Source of the DNA: Bacteroidales bacterium
Lineage (GTDB): Bacteria; Bacteroidota; Bacteroidia; Bacteroidales; UBA932
DNA: 64,000 nt
NCBI GenBank assembly: GCA_022653675.1
Contig: JALCST010000001.1
Coordinates: 211,750-275,749 of the forward strand
Direction of reading: 5' to 3'
In this document: piece by piece, positions 9,759 to 19,000 of the stretch
How the letters are laid out: each line of letters starts with the position of its first letter
Position numbering within the stretch: position 1 is the stretch's first letter
Position numbers and translations under genes: made by a program
The notes under the pieces: generated by a model
Databases searched by the model: none
What the model was told of the DNA's origin: nothing
The model's input: the letters and a program-made list of their open reading frames with translations, nothing else

Positions 9759-11916
9759 TTCCCTTGAGAAATGGCAACACGTCTTCCTGTTGGAATATGT
9801 CATACCTTGCCGTGTCCGATATTTCGCCGATTTTGATGGTATAAGCGGAAGAGGGGAGGGTACGGAACATGTCTTCGTCGGTAACGTCATCTCCCATGCA
9901 CAATATGAAATCATAGTTCCCCTTATCGAGCAGGTCTCCGATGCAGGAAGATTTGGAATAACGGGACGACTTGATTTCGACGATCTTGTTGCCCCTCATT
10001 ATTTGCAGTCCATATCTGCTGCATGGGGCGATCAGGGCATTGATCAGTTGCTGCTCCCTCAACGAGGCCAACCAGTCGTCAACATTCCTGTAGTGCCAGA
10101 CAAGGGCGGTCTCCTTTTTCTCGAGGTAGGCTCCAGGGGTGATGTCTACGAAAGTATTGAGGAAGTGGAGCAGTTCCTTGCTCCATGTGGTTTTTATGAC
10201 TCGCTCATGCCATATCCCCTCCCTTTTATATGCGGCTCCGTGTTCGGCTTCCATGTCAATGGCAAGCGGGCCGAACCACTCTTCCAGATTCTTGCGATCC
10301 CGTCCGCTGTTCAAAAGCAGTTCGTTCTTTCCATCCTCCTTAAGCCTGCTCAGCAGATCCAAAAGTTCCGGACGGGGATAGGCATCTTCGGGATGATTGT
10401 AAAACGGAGAAAGGGTACCGTCATAGTCCAACAGTATCAGGCGGCGTACTGCCTTCCTGTATTTTTTTCTTATCCGGTAGGTAATAGCAGGGGTTACGGC
10501 TTTCTCATTGTTTTTCTTGTTCCTTCCGTGTATCTGGATAAGCTCCCCGACAATGTTTGAAGCCCATTTCTTCACATTGTTTTTTTCGACGACCTTCTGC
10601 ATTTCGTGCATCCTTCGCAGCTGCTCTTCCCGTGGCATTTTCAGGGCTTCCACGATTGATTGTTCGATTTGGCGAATATCGTTCGGGTTTATTATTATGG
10701 CTTCGCGAAGTTCTATGGCCGATCCGGCCATTTCACTGAGTATAAGGACTCCGGGTAAATTACGCTTTGCTGCGACATACTCTTTTGAGACAAGGTTCAT
10801 GCCGTCTCTCAGCGGAGTTACCAAAGCTATGTCAGCCCTGTGGTAAAGAGCCACAAGTTCCTTGAATTCCAAACTTTGATAAAAATAATAGATAGGAATC
10901 CAGTTTATGGTGGAATAAATCCCGTTGATGTAACTTATGGTTTCGTCTATTTTCTTTTTGAGCTTTGCGTAACGCAGCACCTTATCCCTGGAAGGGACCG
11001 TGATCATGATCATCGACACCTTTTCGTGATATTCGGGATGGTCCTTGAGGAATCCGGCGAATCCTCTTATCCTGTGTATGATTCCCTTGCTGTAATCCAG
11101 CCTGTCGACTGAGAGTATCAATTTCCTGTCGCCGTAATTCCTGCACAAGTTCCTGTAATTCCCCTTGACTGTATCCATAGTCGGGGCATCATGATATTTT
11201 TTGTAATTTATTCCCATCGGAAATGTGTTGACATACACTTCCCTTCTTCCGACATTGATCCTGTCGAGATGAAATTTGTGATGGAGGACCCTTTCCACGG
11301 TGCTGATGAAATGCCTCATGTAGTCATGGGTATGAAATCCGATCAGATCCGCACCGAGCAGGCCGTTAAGAAGTTCGGCACGTTCCGGCAGGACACGGAA
11401 GAATTCATAGGAAGGGAATGGGACATGATGAAAATAGCCGATGCATATCTCGGGCATTTTTTCTCTGAGAAGCTGGGGAACCAGCATGAGCTGGTAGTCT
11501 TGCACCCAGACAATATCGCCCGGTTGGATAAACTTCAACGCCTTTTCGGCAAATATACCGTTCACCTCCTTGTAACTGTTCCAGTACCGGCTGTCGAACT
11601 CTATGAAAGAGTAGAAATAATGGAATAAAGGCCAGAGGGTACTGTTGCTGTATCCTTCGTAATAGTAATTGATCTGTTTCGCCGTCAGGAAAACCGGATG
11701 GTAATTCTGAGCCTCCAATTTGTGCGTGACCGAAGCTTCTTCCCTTTTGCTATCAACACTCATTCCCGGCCATCCTATCCAGTGCTTTTCCAGATCCGAA
11801 TTTATGGAATCCAGTCCCGTAGCCAATCCTCCCTCGCTGTTCATGAACTGTATTTCACCGTTTTTGTCACGGAAAATTTTTACCGGCAACCTGTTTGCTA
11901 TAATGAAAAGTCTCAT
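9748..11916 (-). CDS. Bifunctional trehalose-6-phosphate synthase / trehalose-6-phosphate phosphatase (OtsA-OtsB fusion)
   Basis: 722 aa in two enzymes. Residues 1 to about 465 are a GT20 glycosyltransferase (FIIANRLPVKIF at the start, WVQDYQLMLVPQLL and SVDRLDYSKGIIHRIRGF within), making trehalose-6-phosphate from a nucleotide-glucose and glucose-6-phosphate. From about residue 490 on is a HAD phosphatase (LLDYDGTLSPF near residue 497, and GDDVTDEDMF near the end) that removes the phosphate. The fusion makes trehalose in one polypeptide, as a compatible solute or stress protectant. The 3' end overlaps the convergent GH15 gene. The start is the ATG at 11916. Confidence 0.95.
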   Translation of the reverse strand: MRLFIIANRLPVKIFRDKNGEIQFMNSEGGLATGLDSINSDLEKHWIGWPGMSVDSKREEASVTHKLEAQNYHPVFLTAKQINYYYEGYSNSTLWPLFHYFYSFIEFDSRYWNSYKEVNGIFAEKALKFIQPGDIVWVQDYQLMLVPQLLREKMPEICIGYFHHVPFPSYEFFRVLPERAELLNGLLGADLIGFHTHDYMRHFISTVERVLHHKFHLDRINVGRREVYVNTFPMGINYKKYHDAPTMDTVKGNYRNLCRNYGDRKLILSVDRLDYSKGIIHRIRGFAGFLKDHPEYHEKVSMIMITVPSRDKVLRYAKLKKKIDETISYINGIYSTINWIPIYYFYQSLEFKELVALYHRADIALVTPLRDGMNLVSKEYVAAKRNLPGVLILSEMAGSAIELREAIIINPNDIRQIEQSIVEALKMPREEQLRRMHEMQKVVEKNNVKKWASNIVGELIQIHGRNKKNNEKAVTPAITYRIRKKYRKAVRRLILLDYDGTLSPFYNHPEDAYPRPELLDLLSRLKEDGKNELLLNSGRDRKNLEEWFGPLAIDMEAEHGAAYKREGIWHERVIKTTWSKELLHFLNTFVDITPGAYLEKKETALVWHYRNVDDWLASLREQQLINALIAPCSRYGLQIMRGNKIVEIKSSRYSKSSCIGDLLDKGNYDFILCMGDDVTDEDMFRTLPSSAYTIKIGEISDTARYDIFQQEDVLPFLKGIMA

Positions 11917-12037
11917 ATATTATATTTTTATGGGTTGCGCTTAAGATAAGAAAAATCCTCATAAATATGCGACATTTTGTCATTCCATGTCAAAGCCGCA
12001 CAAATTTTGTTGATTATGGTAAAAATCAAAGAGAGAA

Positions 12038-12589
12038 ATGTCAGGGATAATATTCAAAGTGGACAGGAAAGCCATTAAGGAAGGTGAGGCTGTCATCATC
12101 CATTGGGAATGCCAAAATCCGGATTCGGTAAGCTTGAAAGTAGATGACGGATATCAATCGGCCATATTGCAACTTGCCGATTCCGGCAATAGGGAAATTT
12201 CCATAACCAGATCGAAAGGGAAAACCATCTTGACGTTAAGGGTGGTGGAAAACGGCAAATTGAAAAAGAAAGAAATATCCATAAAGGTAAAAAAGGAGAA
12301 ACCACAGAAAGCAAGACCGGCAGACAACACGGGCAGGAGGAGGAACGGAAGTTGCGGCAAAAGCTGCCCGTTAAACAATTTCTTCGCGAAAGCGAAATCC
12401 GATTTCGGAAATTTCTTCTGTCGCATGAAATCAGTCTGGAACTATCTTCCGGACAAGAAGAAGCTGGCATACATTGTCCTTGGCCTCATCATTGTCGTAA
12501 TGATACTTGCGAGCATCTCGCCTAAACTGCTTATCTTCGGCCTCATGGCGATAGCCCTTTATCTATTCTGGATCATCTTCAAGAAATAA
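12038..12589 (+). CDS. Hypothetical protein: Ig-like N-terminal region, two C-terminal membrane helices
   Basis: 183 aa, not recognised. Residues 1-90 look like a beta-sandwich module (FKVDRKAIKEGEAVIIHWEC; a 'force/vector of weight' style Ig-like fold). A basic, low-complexity linker follows with Lys/Arg/Pro and a CGKSC cysteine pair. The C terminus has two strong hydrophobic helices (KLAYIVLGLIIVVMILA and LLIFGLMAIALYLFWII). There is no N-terminal signal, so the Ig-like part would lie in the cytoplasm if the hairpin inserts from inside. The ATG is preceded by a purine-rich stretch (gagagaa). Neighbours give no functional hint. Confidence 0.7.
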   Translation: MSGIIFKVDRKAIKEGEAVIIHWECQNPDSVSLKVDDGYQSAILQLADSGNREISITRSKGKTILTLRVVENGKLKKKEISIKVKKEKPQKARPADNTGRRRNGSCGKSCPLNNFFAKAKSDFGNFFCRMKSVWNYLPDKKKLAYIVLGLIIVVMILASISPKLLIFGLMAIALYLFWIIFKK

Positions 12590-12619
12590 GAAATCGTCAT
12601 CAGTATCGAATACCGGCGT

Positions 12620-13024
12620 TCATAGCGCTTCCTTGATGTCCGAAAGAAGGGTCTCGTCTGCCGGAAGCCACCTTACCGAGTGCAAATCATTTTTCGAAAG
12701 CCATTTTGCCGCCTCGTGCTCATTTAAATGCAGCGCCTCCGAAACCAATTCGCACCAGAAACAATGCATGGTCAGGTGGAATCCGGGATAATCCCATTCG
12801 ACGGTCTTGATCAGATCGCCTACGGAAACATCGGCATTCAATTCTTCTTTGATCTCACGTACGAGAGCCTGTTGCGGAGATTCTCCCGATTCCATCTTCC
12901 CCCCCGGGAATTCCCACCAGTCCTTGAATTCTCCATACCCGCGCTCGGTAGCGAATATCCGGTCGCCGCGCCTTATTATCGCGGCTACCACTTCCAATCT
13001 CCTGTTTGATATCTGTTTTTGCAT
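12620..13024 (-). CDS. NUDIX (deoxy)nucleoside triphosphate pyrophosphohydrolase (MutT-like)
   Basis: 134 aa, the usual size of MutT-type enzymes. The full Nudix box is visible as GKMESGESPQQALVREIKEEL at about residues 42-62, giving the magnesium-binding glutamates. The opening (EVVAAIIRRGDRIFATERGYGEFKDWWEFPGGK) is typical of MutT relatives that remove oxidised or non-canonical nucleotides. It is a single gene, convergent with the membrane protein gene upstream. The exact substrate is unknown. Confidence 0.9.
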   Translation of the reverse strand: MQKQISNRRLEVVAAIIRRGDRIFATERGYGEFKDWWEFPGGKMESGESPQQALVREIKEELNADVSVGDLIKTVEWDYPGFHLTMHCFWCELVSEALHLNEHEAAKWLSKNDLHSVRWLPADETLLSDIKEAL

Positions 13025-13154
13025 GAATGTTCCCGTTTGACCGGCAAAATTAAGGAATTCTCGGGAGGAAATACGAAGCCAGATCTCGGTTTCAATATAT
13101 TCTTTTATTTGGATATTATTAAGTTAATAATTATTTTAGAGAAAAATTACAGTT

Positions 13155-13679
13155 ATGATGAAACGGATAGTATTGCTTATTGTTTTTGCTTTTATTTTCA
13201 CGAACATCAATGCCCAGGAAGCGGCAACGTACAATCATTGGTCGAATACGGTCGAGACCAGATGCGGATCCGACATCGAGGATATCCACCATCTCTCATT
13301 CATGGAAATGACGGCATCGCCCGGATATAAGTTCAACGACAGGTTTTCGTTGAGGCTTCCGGTAGAAATGTCGGTCGGGATGTTCAACCGTTCCACCACC
13401 AAAAACTATGACGTCTTAGGTACGCTCGGATTGGACGTGGCATACAACGTCGTCAAAAGCGAAAAATACAGGTTGGAATTCAACCTGTCATCCGGATCCA
13501 CATACTTCAAGTCCGACTGGTCCTATTTGTATGGGGATACGACATTGAGATTCGGCTTCTCGGGGCTCGGACTCGTCAATCCGTACTTTGGCATCGGTAT
13601 CAGGTACTATCATCCATACCAGACGACCATGAGCGACATCACCGCATACTGCCTCACATTCGGCGTCTGGATGTTCTGA
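13155..13679 (+). CDS. Secreted hypothetical protein, probably small beta-barrel outer membrane protein
   Basis: 174 aa with a clear signal peptide (MMKRIVLLIVFAFIFTNINAQ) and then a series of alternating polar/hydrophobic strands ending in aromatic residues (TFGVWMF at the C terminus), as in outer membrane barrels. No family recognised. Two adjacent ATGs at 13155 and 13158 are both possible starts. It stands alone between the NUDIX gene and the AT-richer patch that begins at about 13.7 kb. Confidence 0.75.
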   Translation: MMKRIVLLIVFAFIFTNINAQEAATYNHWSNTVETRCGSDIEDIHHLSFMEMTASPGYKFNDRFSLRLPVEMSVGMFNRSTTKNYDVLGTLGLDVAYNVVKSEKYRLEFNLSSGSTYFKSDWSYLYGDTTLRFGFSGLGLVNPYFGIGIRYYHPYQTTMSDITAYCLTFGVWMF

Positions 13680-13707
13680 CGTATTATCACTGAACTTTTA
13701 TTTACTG

Positions 13708-13755
13708 TCATCGAAAAAGTGTAGGAAATTCGTATTTATATCATCGAAAAAATGT
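13708..13755 (+). repeat. Short direct repeat upstream of the AAA ATPase gene
   Basis: TCATCGAAAAAGTGT at 13708-13722 and TCATCGAAAAAATGT at 13741-13755 are two copies of a 15-base word, 14 of 15 identical and 33 bases apart. TTCGTAT also recurs at 13729 and 13768. They lie in the AT-rich leader of the DUF4143 ATPase gene and may be regulator binding sites or leftovers of insertion. Confidence 0.6.
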
Positions 13756-13810
13756 TTATTTCTTTTATTCGTATCCTAATAAAAGTGTATATTTACGGAA
13801 AATATAGGGT

Positions 13811-15124
13811 ATGAAGCGAAAAGCATTTAACCAACTTAGAGATTGGAAAAATAATGAGAGTAGGAAACCTCTAATTCTTCTTGGTGCACGGCAGGTAGGG
13901 AAGACTTGGCTGATGAAGGAATTTGGCAAAGAGTTTTATGATTCTGTGGCTTATGTCAACTGCGATGCGGAACCATTGGCTAAAGAGTTGTTCACTGAGG
14001 ATTATAATATTCAGAGAATGCTCTTTTCGGTGCAGGCGATATCCGGGGTAAAACCGGAACCTGAAAAGACGCTCATTATCTTTGATGAAATACAAGAAGC
14101 CCCACGTGGCTTACATAGCTTGAAATATTTCCAGGAGAATGCGCCAGAATACCACGTGATGGCAGCTGGTTCGCTGTTGGGTATTACGCTCAACCAGGGA
14201 AATTCGTTCCCAGTCGGCAAGGTCGATATGCTTTCCATTCATCCAATGGACTTCGAAGAGTTTTTGGAAGCAAACGGAGAAGACACTCTATTGCAGTTGC
14301 TCCATCAGCGAGATTGGAAGATGATAGACACGTTTGCATCTAAATTCATTGAACAGCTCCATTACTATTATTTTGTGGGCGGTATGCCCGAGGTCGTTTC
14401 GAACTTCGTTACGAATCGTGACCTTGCCGAGGTGCGCAGACTTCAGCAAAACATTCTCGAAGCCTATCGCAACGATATTTCAAAGCATAGTTCCAAGACC
14501 GAGAGTATTCGCATAGGTCAGGTATTGAATAGTCTTCCTTCCCAATTGGCAAAGGAAAACAAGAAGTTCATCTATGGAGTTATAAAGCAAGGAGCGCGTG
14601 CAAGGGAATACGAACTGGCAATACAATGGCTCATAGATGCAGGAATCATTCATAAGGTAAATCGGGTAAAAAAAATCCAATCGCCCGTCAAGTTCTATGA
14701 AGATTTGAGCGCTTTCAAACTTTTCCTCCTTGATTGTGGACTTTTTGCATGTATGGTGAATGCCCCTGCCAGTCAAATGCTCATAGGCGACAATGTATTC
14801 AAGGAGTTTAAAGGTTCTTTTACCGAGCAATTTGTCCTTCAGCAGTTTGTTGCAATGGATATAACGCCCTATTATTGGAGCAGCGACACGACGCCTGCTG
14901 AGATAGACTTTGTTATCCAGAAAGAGGAAAGAGTCGTACCCATCGAAGTGAAAGCCGAAGAAAACGTCCGAGCTCGTTCGATGAAGACATACATGGATAA
15001 TCATCCTGATGCCCATCTTAAAGGAGTTCGTGTCTCCATGAAAGGATATGCGGATCAAGGGTGGATGGAAAACGTGCCGCTGTATGGAGTCTTAAACCTG
15101 CCTCTCATAGTAAACGATAACTAA
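13811..15124 (+). CDS. AAA family ATPase with C-terminal DUF4143
   Basis: 437 aa. The N-terminal AAA-14 ATPase domain has Walker A (GARQVGKT, residues about 25-32) and Walker B (TLIIFDEIQEAP, about 88-99). The C-terminal DUF4143 region contains nuclease-like residues EIDFVIQKEERVVPIEVKAE, similar to the PD-(D/E)xK core seen in many DUF4143 proteins. Such proteins are abundant in Bacteroidales and often transferred; their cellular role is not settled. The gene starts the AT-richer patch, has no operon partner, and is preceded by a short direct repeat. Confidence 0.88.
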   Translation: MKRKAFNQLRDWKNNESRKPLILLGARQVGKTWLMKEFGKEFYDSVAYVNCDAEPLAKELFTEDYNIQRMLFSVQAISGVKPEPEKTLIIFDEIQEAPRGLHSLKYFQENAPEYHVMAAGSLLGITLNQGNSFPVGKVDMLSIHPMDFEEFLEANGEDTLLQLLHQRDWKMIDTFASKFIEQLHYYYFVGGMPEVVSNFVTNRDLAEVRRLQQNILEAYRNDISKHSSKTESIRIGQVLNSLPSQLAKENKKFIYGVIKQGARAREYELAIQWLIDAGIIHKVNRVKKIQSPVKFYEDLSAFKLFLLDCGLFACMVNAPASQMLIGDNVFKEFKGSFTEQFVLQQFVAMDITPYYWSSDTTPAEIDFVIQKEERVVPIEVKAEENVRARSMKTYMDNHPDAHLKGVRVSMKGYADQGWMENVPLYGVLNLPLIVNDN

Positions 15125-15250
15125 CAATGGTATAACAAAGATGTATGACTGTTATGTGAATAAATCCTGCGGATTTCTTCACCGATAATATGGGTGGACT
15201 TGCTCCGAATTAAGCAACCAGTATCTTTTGTGAACTATATTCAAGTATTA

Positions 15251-15586
15251 TTATATAAATGGATATTTGGCTGATTTTGCCATGTAATAAGCAAACATTC
15301 TTTGGACATTTTTTCGTAAAGTTGTTTGTACATTCCTGCCGGTGTTTTTGGGGCTCACTTGTTCTGGTTTATTCTTGAGTTTATTTGGTTTTGGAAGCAG
15401 CTCCATGTGGCTGTTCCCCTTTGTCGGTCGATTCGGAGGAGAAGATAGTCTTCCTGTTCTCAAGCCTATAACTTGTTCCTTTCTTATGGAAAGCTTTTCA
15501 TAATAAAGGAGAGTCCATGAGAAGAAAAAAACAGAAATAATAATACCTTTGTTGAACTTTGAAACGGCCATTTCAACACGGTACAT
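15251..15586 (-). CDS. Doubtful small ORF
   Basis: 111 codons opening with MYRVEMAVSKFNKG, not recognised. It has one hydrophobic segment (GIIISVFFFSWTLLYYE) and a basic C-terminal half. Its ATG at 15586 lies inside the first GGTACATT iteron, and its composition is that of the AT-rich spacer around it. It may be chance or part of a decayed mobile element. Confidence 0.2.
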   Translation of the reverse strand: MYRVEMAVSKFNKGIIISVFFFSWTLLYYEKLSIRKEQVIGLRTGRLSSPPNRPTKGNSHMELLPKPNKLKNKPEQVSPKNTGRNVQTTLRKNVQRMFAYYMAKSAKYPFI

Positions 15587-15635
15587 TCGAATGCGCTACA
15601 ACAGGTACATTTGATTCCGTTACAGAAGGTACATT
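15580..15635. repeat. Three GGTACATT iterons at exact 24-base period
   Basis: GGTACATT occurs at 15580-15587, 15604-15611 and 15628-15635, each start exactly 24 bases from the next, with related spacers (gcgctacaaca, ccgttacagaa, gcgctatag). Read on the minus strand the word is AATGTACC. Iterated short motifs of this kind occur at the ends of some insertion sequences (for example IS21-family ends) and at protein-binding arrays. No transposase gene is adjacent, so a relic end is the more likely reading. Confidence 0.6.
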
Positions 15636-15802
15636 CATTGCGCTATAGTCACCTTTTTAGGCTGGATTCTGTGGCAGACTATGCTCCGGATTACGCAGGT
15701 TCTTCGGTTGCTTACCATTCTGTCAATGTTGCACATGTTTTTTGTTGTCTCGAAATCTACAATTTTGGTCCAGTCGAATCTATTATTGGAAAAATCCAGA
15801 CA

Positions 15803-16063
15803 TCAAAACTCGTCTTGAGTGTTATCGCTTTGGATGAAATCCCTTATGGCAACTATTAACTCTCTATTCCAAAGCTTATTAAACTCGTGGTAGTAAAGAG
15901 CATAAGCGTTTTTGCGCATTTTCTTATCAATCCTTTCTCGGTCAATTCGAACCACAATCTTGTCTCAAGACTTTATTGGTTGTAAGCCACCGAAAAACTC
16001 AAGGCATTTTTCATTTACACAAAATTCTGGACACTGCCGGAGGCTTACTGGAGCTTCGATTGC
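15803..16063 (-). pseudogene. Coding-like debris downstream of, and in frame with, the helicase-nuclease gene
   Basis: Reading past the helicase stop in the same frame gives a 32-codon open stretch (AIEAPVSLRQCPEFCVNEKC...), a TGA at 15965-15967, then 53 more open codons that look protein-like (MRKNAYALYYHEFNKLWNRE and RDFIQSDNTQDEF) ending in TGA at 15803-15805. A GTG at 15955 could start a 50-aa peptide. I cannot name the parent protein. It may be a transposase or helicase-associated fragment broken by stops, or chance. Confidence 0.3.
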
Positions 16064-19000
16064 TTACAGTAAATGAACCTTGCCGTCTACTTCCTCAATA
16101 AGATTTTTGAGTAACAGCTCTTGATACGCATCACGGATTGCTTCAAGGACATTGGTTCCCATTCTTGAATATCCTAATTTTCTTGAAGTATTGAAGAATA
16201 AATCTTCTGGAGAAATTCCAAACGAATGTTTTGTAATAGATATCAATGCAAGCTGTAGTTCTTCTGATGAAATGATACTTATCGGACGAATGTAATCATC
16301 TTTTTGCATTGGAATTCTAACATGCTCTATATGAAAGTCTTTTAAGCAAATGAAATCATTTTTTCTCTCTATCTGTTCAGCCAGATAATACCGGAAAGCC
16401 TGATCAACACCTTTTCGAACCTTAGAAGTAGCTTTCTGATTTCCATATAAATATGCTACTCTTCGACACAATTCTTCGATATGAATAGGTTGTTCAGTTT
16501 CAATCACATAACGTATAACCTCCCATTGAGATAAACTTTCAAAATTATCGGTATCAGCCATTCTGTAAGGAATAAAAATATCATCTTTCACGGTTATTTC
16601 TTCCTTAGGAAGCTCTTCAGTAATTTCGACCATCGATAATGGTTCAGTATTGTCATTCTCCACATCTATATTCATTTTGTTATCATTGTTTGGATTCAAC
16701 GCATTCTTCACTGCCTCAATTAATCTATCTTGCTCTGTTTCAACATCTTTTATCCAATCCGTTGACCAAATACGATAAATATCCCATCCCATATCCCGAA
16801 GTATGGAGTCCCTTAATCTGTCACGTTCGCGAGCGGTACGTGAGCTATGATACATAGCTCCATCGCATTCAATTCCAAGAACAAATTTTCCACTTTGGGT
16901 AGGGTGGTGAATAGCCATATCAATTCTGAATCCAGAACAACCGACTTGTGTAGCAACACGGTAGCCTTTCGATACTAGAAAATCGTATACAGCTTCTTCA
17001 AAAGGGGATTCACATACGACTAAATTTGAATATGAACATTCTTTTTCCAATGCTTTTACTCCTTGTTGCGCAAATTCTATATAAGAGCGTAGCAAACGAA
17101 CACCTTCAGACAAGACTTTATCGAGCGGAATATCTATCGGCATTATTGAACCAACCAACTTAACATTATATTTTGCTCGTGTAATAGCGACATTCAGCCT
17201 TCTAAAACCGCCATCATTATTTAGTGGCCCAAAATTCATATACATCATTCCGCGACTATCCCGAGCATATCCTATACACAGGATTATTGTATCCCTCTCA
17301 TCTCCCTGAACAGTCTCAAGATTTTTGACAAAGAATGGTTCTTCACGATCTTCCATAAAGAATCGCTCGTAAATACCATTTTCGTGACGTTTCATCCTCA
17401 GAGCAGTATCAACTGCCTGTTGTTGCGATTCACTGAATGTTACTACACCAAGGGACCTCTGTGGATGTTTCCGGTAGTGCTCAAAAATTAAATCGGCAAC
17501 TTTTTTAGCTTCTTTAATGTTATTGCGTTTCTTTCCTCGATCATAAACGCCATCAGACACATAGACATACTCTACACCACAATCTGGAGAGTTTTGTTCT
17601 GGTGAAGGAAACGTTATTAGAGAATCATTGTAAATCTTGTAATTCGAAAAAGTGATAAGGTCTTCAAACCTACTTCTGTAATGCCATTTTAAAGTCTTTT
17701 CAGGGAAAATTGCCACGGCTTCGTCCAAAATAGACTGATATGCTCCAAAATCTTCTTTTTCTGTTTCGTCTTCATCCTCCATATCAAATAAATCGTCATT
17801 GTTGATGGACGTGCTGAAAAAGCTGGTAGGGGGCAATTGTTTGGTATCTCCCACAATTATCACTTGCTTTCCCCTCATAATCGCACCTACAGCATCTTCT
17901 GTATGCACCTGTGAGGCCTCGTCAAATATCACTAAATCAAATTGATAGCTTTTGGCTTCAAGAAAGACACTAACCGATAAAGGAGACATCATAAAGCAAG
18001 GTTTTAAAGATGTCAGCAAATTAGGAATCGTGTTGAAAAGTTTTCGCAGAGGCATAATATTCCTTTGTTTGCCAAGTTCACGTTTCAAAACGCCAATCTC
18101 GTCTCTTGTCGATGTTGTGGAATTCAAGTCCGGAATACCCTTAATTATCCTTTCCCGTACTCTCGCCTGGGCTATTTGAAACTGTGCTTTATCCAGTTTA
18201 TTGAAATCATCTATAGTATGTTCTTGATTTCTCCTTCTAAAAGATTGCACTTCGGGGAACTGTGGCAGAATTTCATCCATCCACAAATGATAGAATCGTT
18301 TTTTATAGGCATCAACAATCTGTTCCGAATCTATATTTTGCTCTTCAATAGCCAACACGAATGAATCCAGCGAATAGTCCTCGCATTTTTGTTTTATAGA
18401 GCAGTAGTCTGCCCATTCTTCAAGCAAAGATTTCTTTTCCTTGCAATTGGTGAGTCTTTCGTATAGTACATCCAAATCGCACTGATAAAAATTTTCTGAT
18501 TCATTAAAAAGAGATGATACCCAATTCATTTGGGTAATAATATTTCTATTAAGCGATGAGACAAATGTTAAGCAGTTTTCACATTCTTTAGAAAAGGATT
18601 TATCTGTACAGATACTGTTGACAAAGTTATCAGGGAGCAGGTAAGTGTCAATACAAGAACGTAGTGATCGGGCATTTCGTAGTGTTGAAAGAACAAAAGT
18701 CCAATCAGTATTTACACTATCATAATAGTTTTGAAAAACATCTTGACATAACTCGCTTTGAGAAGAAATCTGCCTGATTCCTTTTTGGTACTCACATAGT
18801 TCTCCACATTCTTTAATAAGCTGATTTAGATTTGATTTCCCCTTGCGAAATTTCAATATTTCTTCATATTCTTTCAGTAACTTGGAACCATTGCTAATTA
18901 TTAGTTCCAAATAATCTTCCAATTCCGAGAAAAGCGTTGTGTTAGAATAATTATTATCAGATATTTGCGCTATTCTTTCAATGGTTGAATAGTTTACTAT

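Larger units (their letters stand above)
15125..16063. other. Gene-poor 0.9-kb stretch with repeats and coding debris
   Basis: No confident gene between the AAA ATPase and the helicase-nuclease. What it holds: a small stem-loop (AAATCC-TGC-GGATTT, 15162-15176) after the ATPase stop; a weak minus-strand ORF (15251-15586); three GGTACATT iterons (15580-15635); a pair of imperfect 30-base direct repeats (15686-15715 and 16037-16067); and minus-strand coding debris (15803-16063). TTACACAAAATTCTGGACAC near 16016-16035 resembles sequence I associate with IS256-type ends, but no transposase is present. The whole looks like an insertion-scarred region. Confidence 0.55.

Noticed and set aside
9790..10560. 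256-codon plus-strand ORF
   Set aside because: Antisense to the OtsB half of the trehalose gene.
15580..15635. CRISPR-like array
   Set aside because: Repeats are only 8 bases with related spacers and three copies; no cas genes in the window.
15611..15859. 82-codon plus-strand ORF between the ATPase and helicase
   Set aside because: Starts in the iteron array, no recognisable composition or partner; the minus-strand debris at the same place looks more protein-like.
16016..16038. IS256-type terminal repeat
   Set aside because: The sequence TTACACAAAATTCTGGACAC is reminiscent, but there is no second end, no transposase and no target duplication in view, so no mobile element is called.
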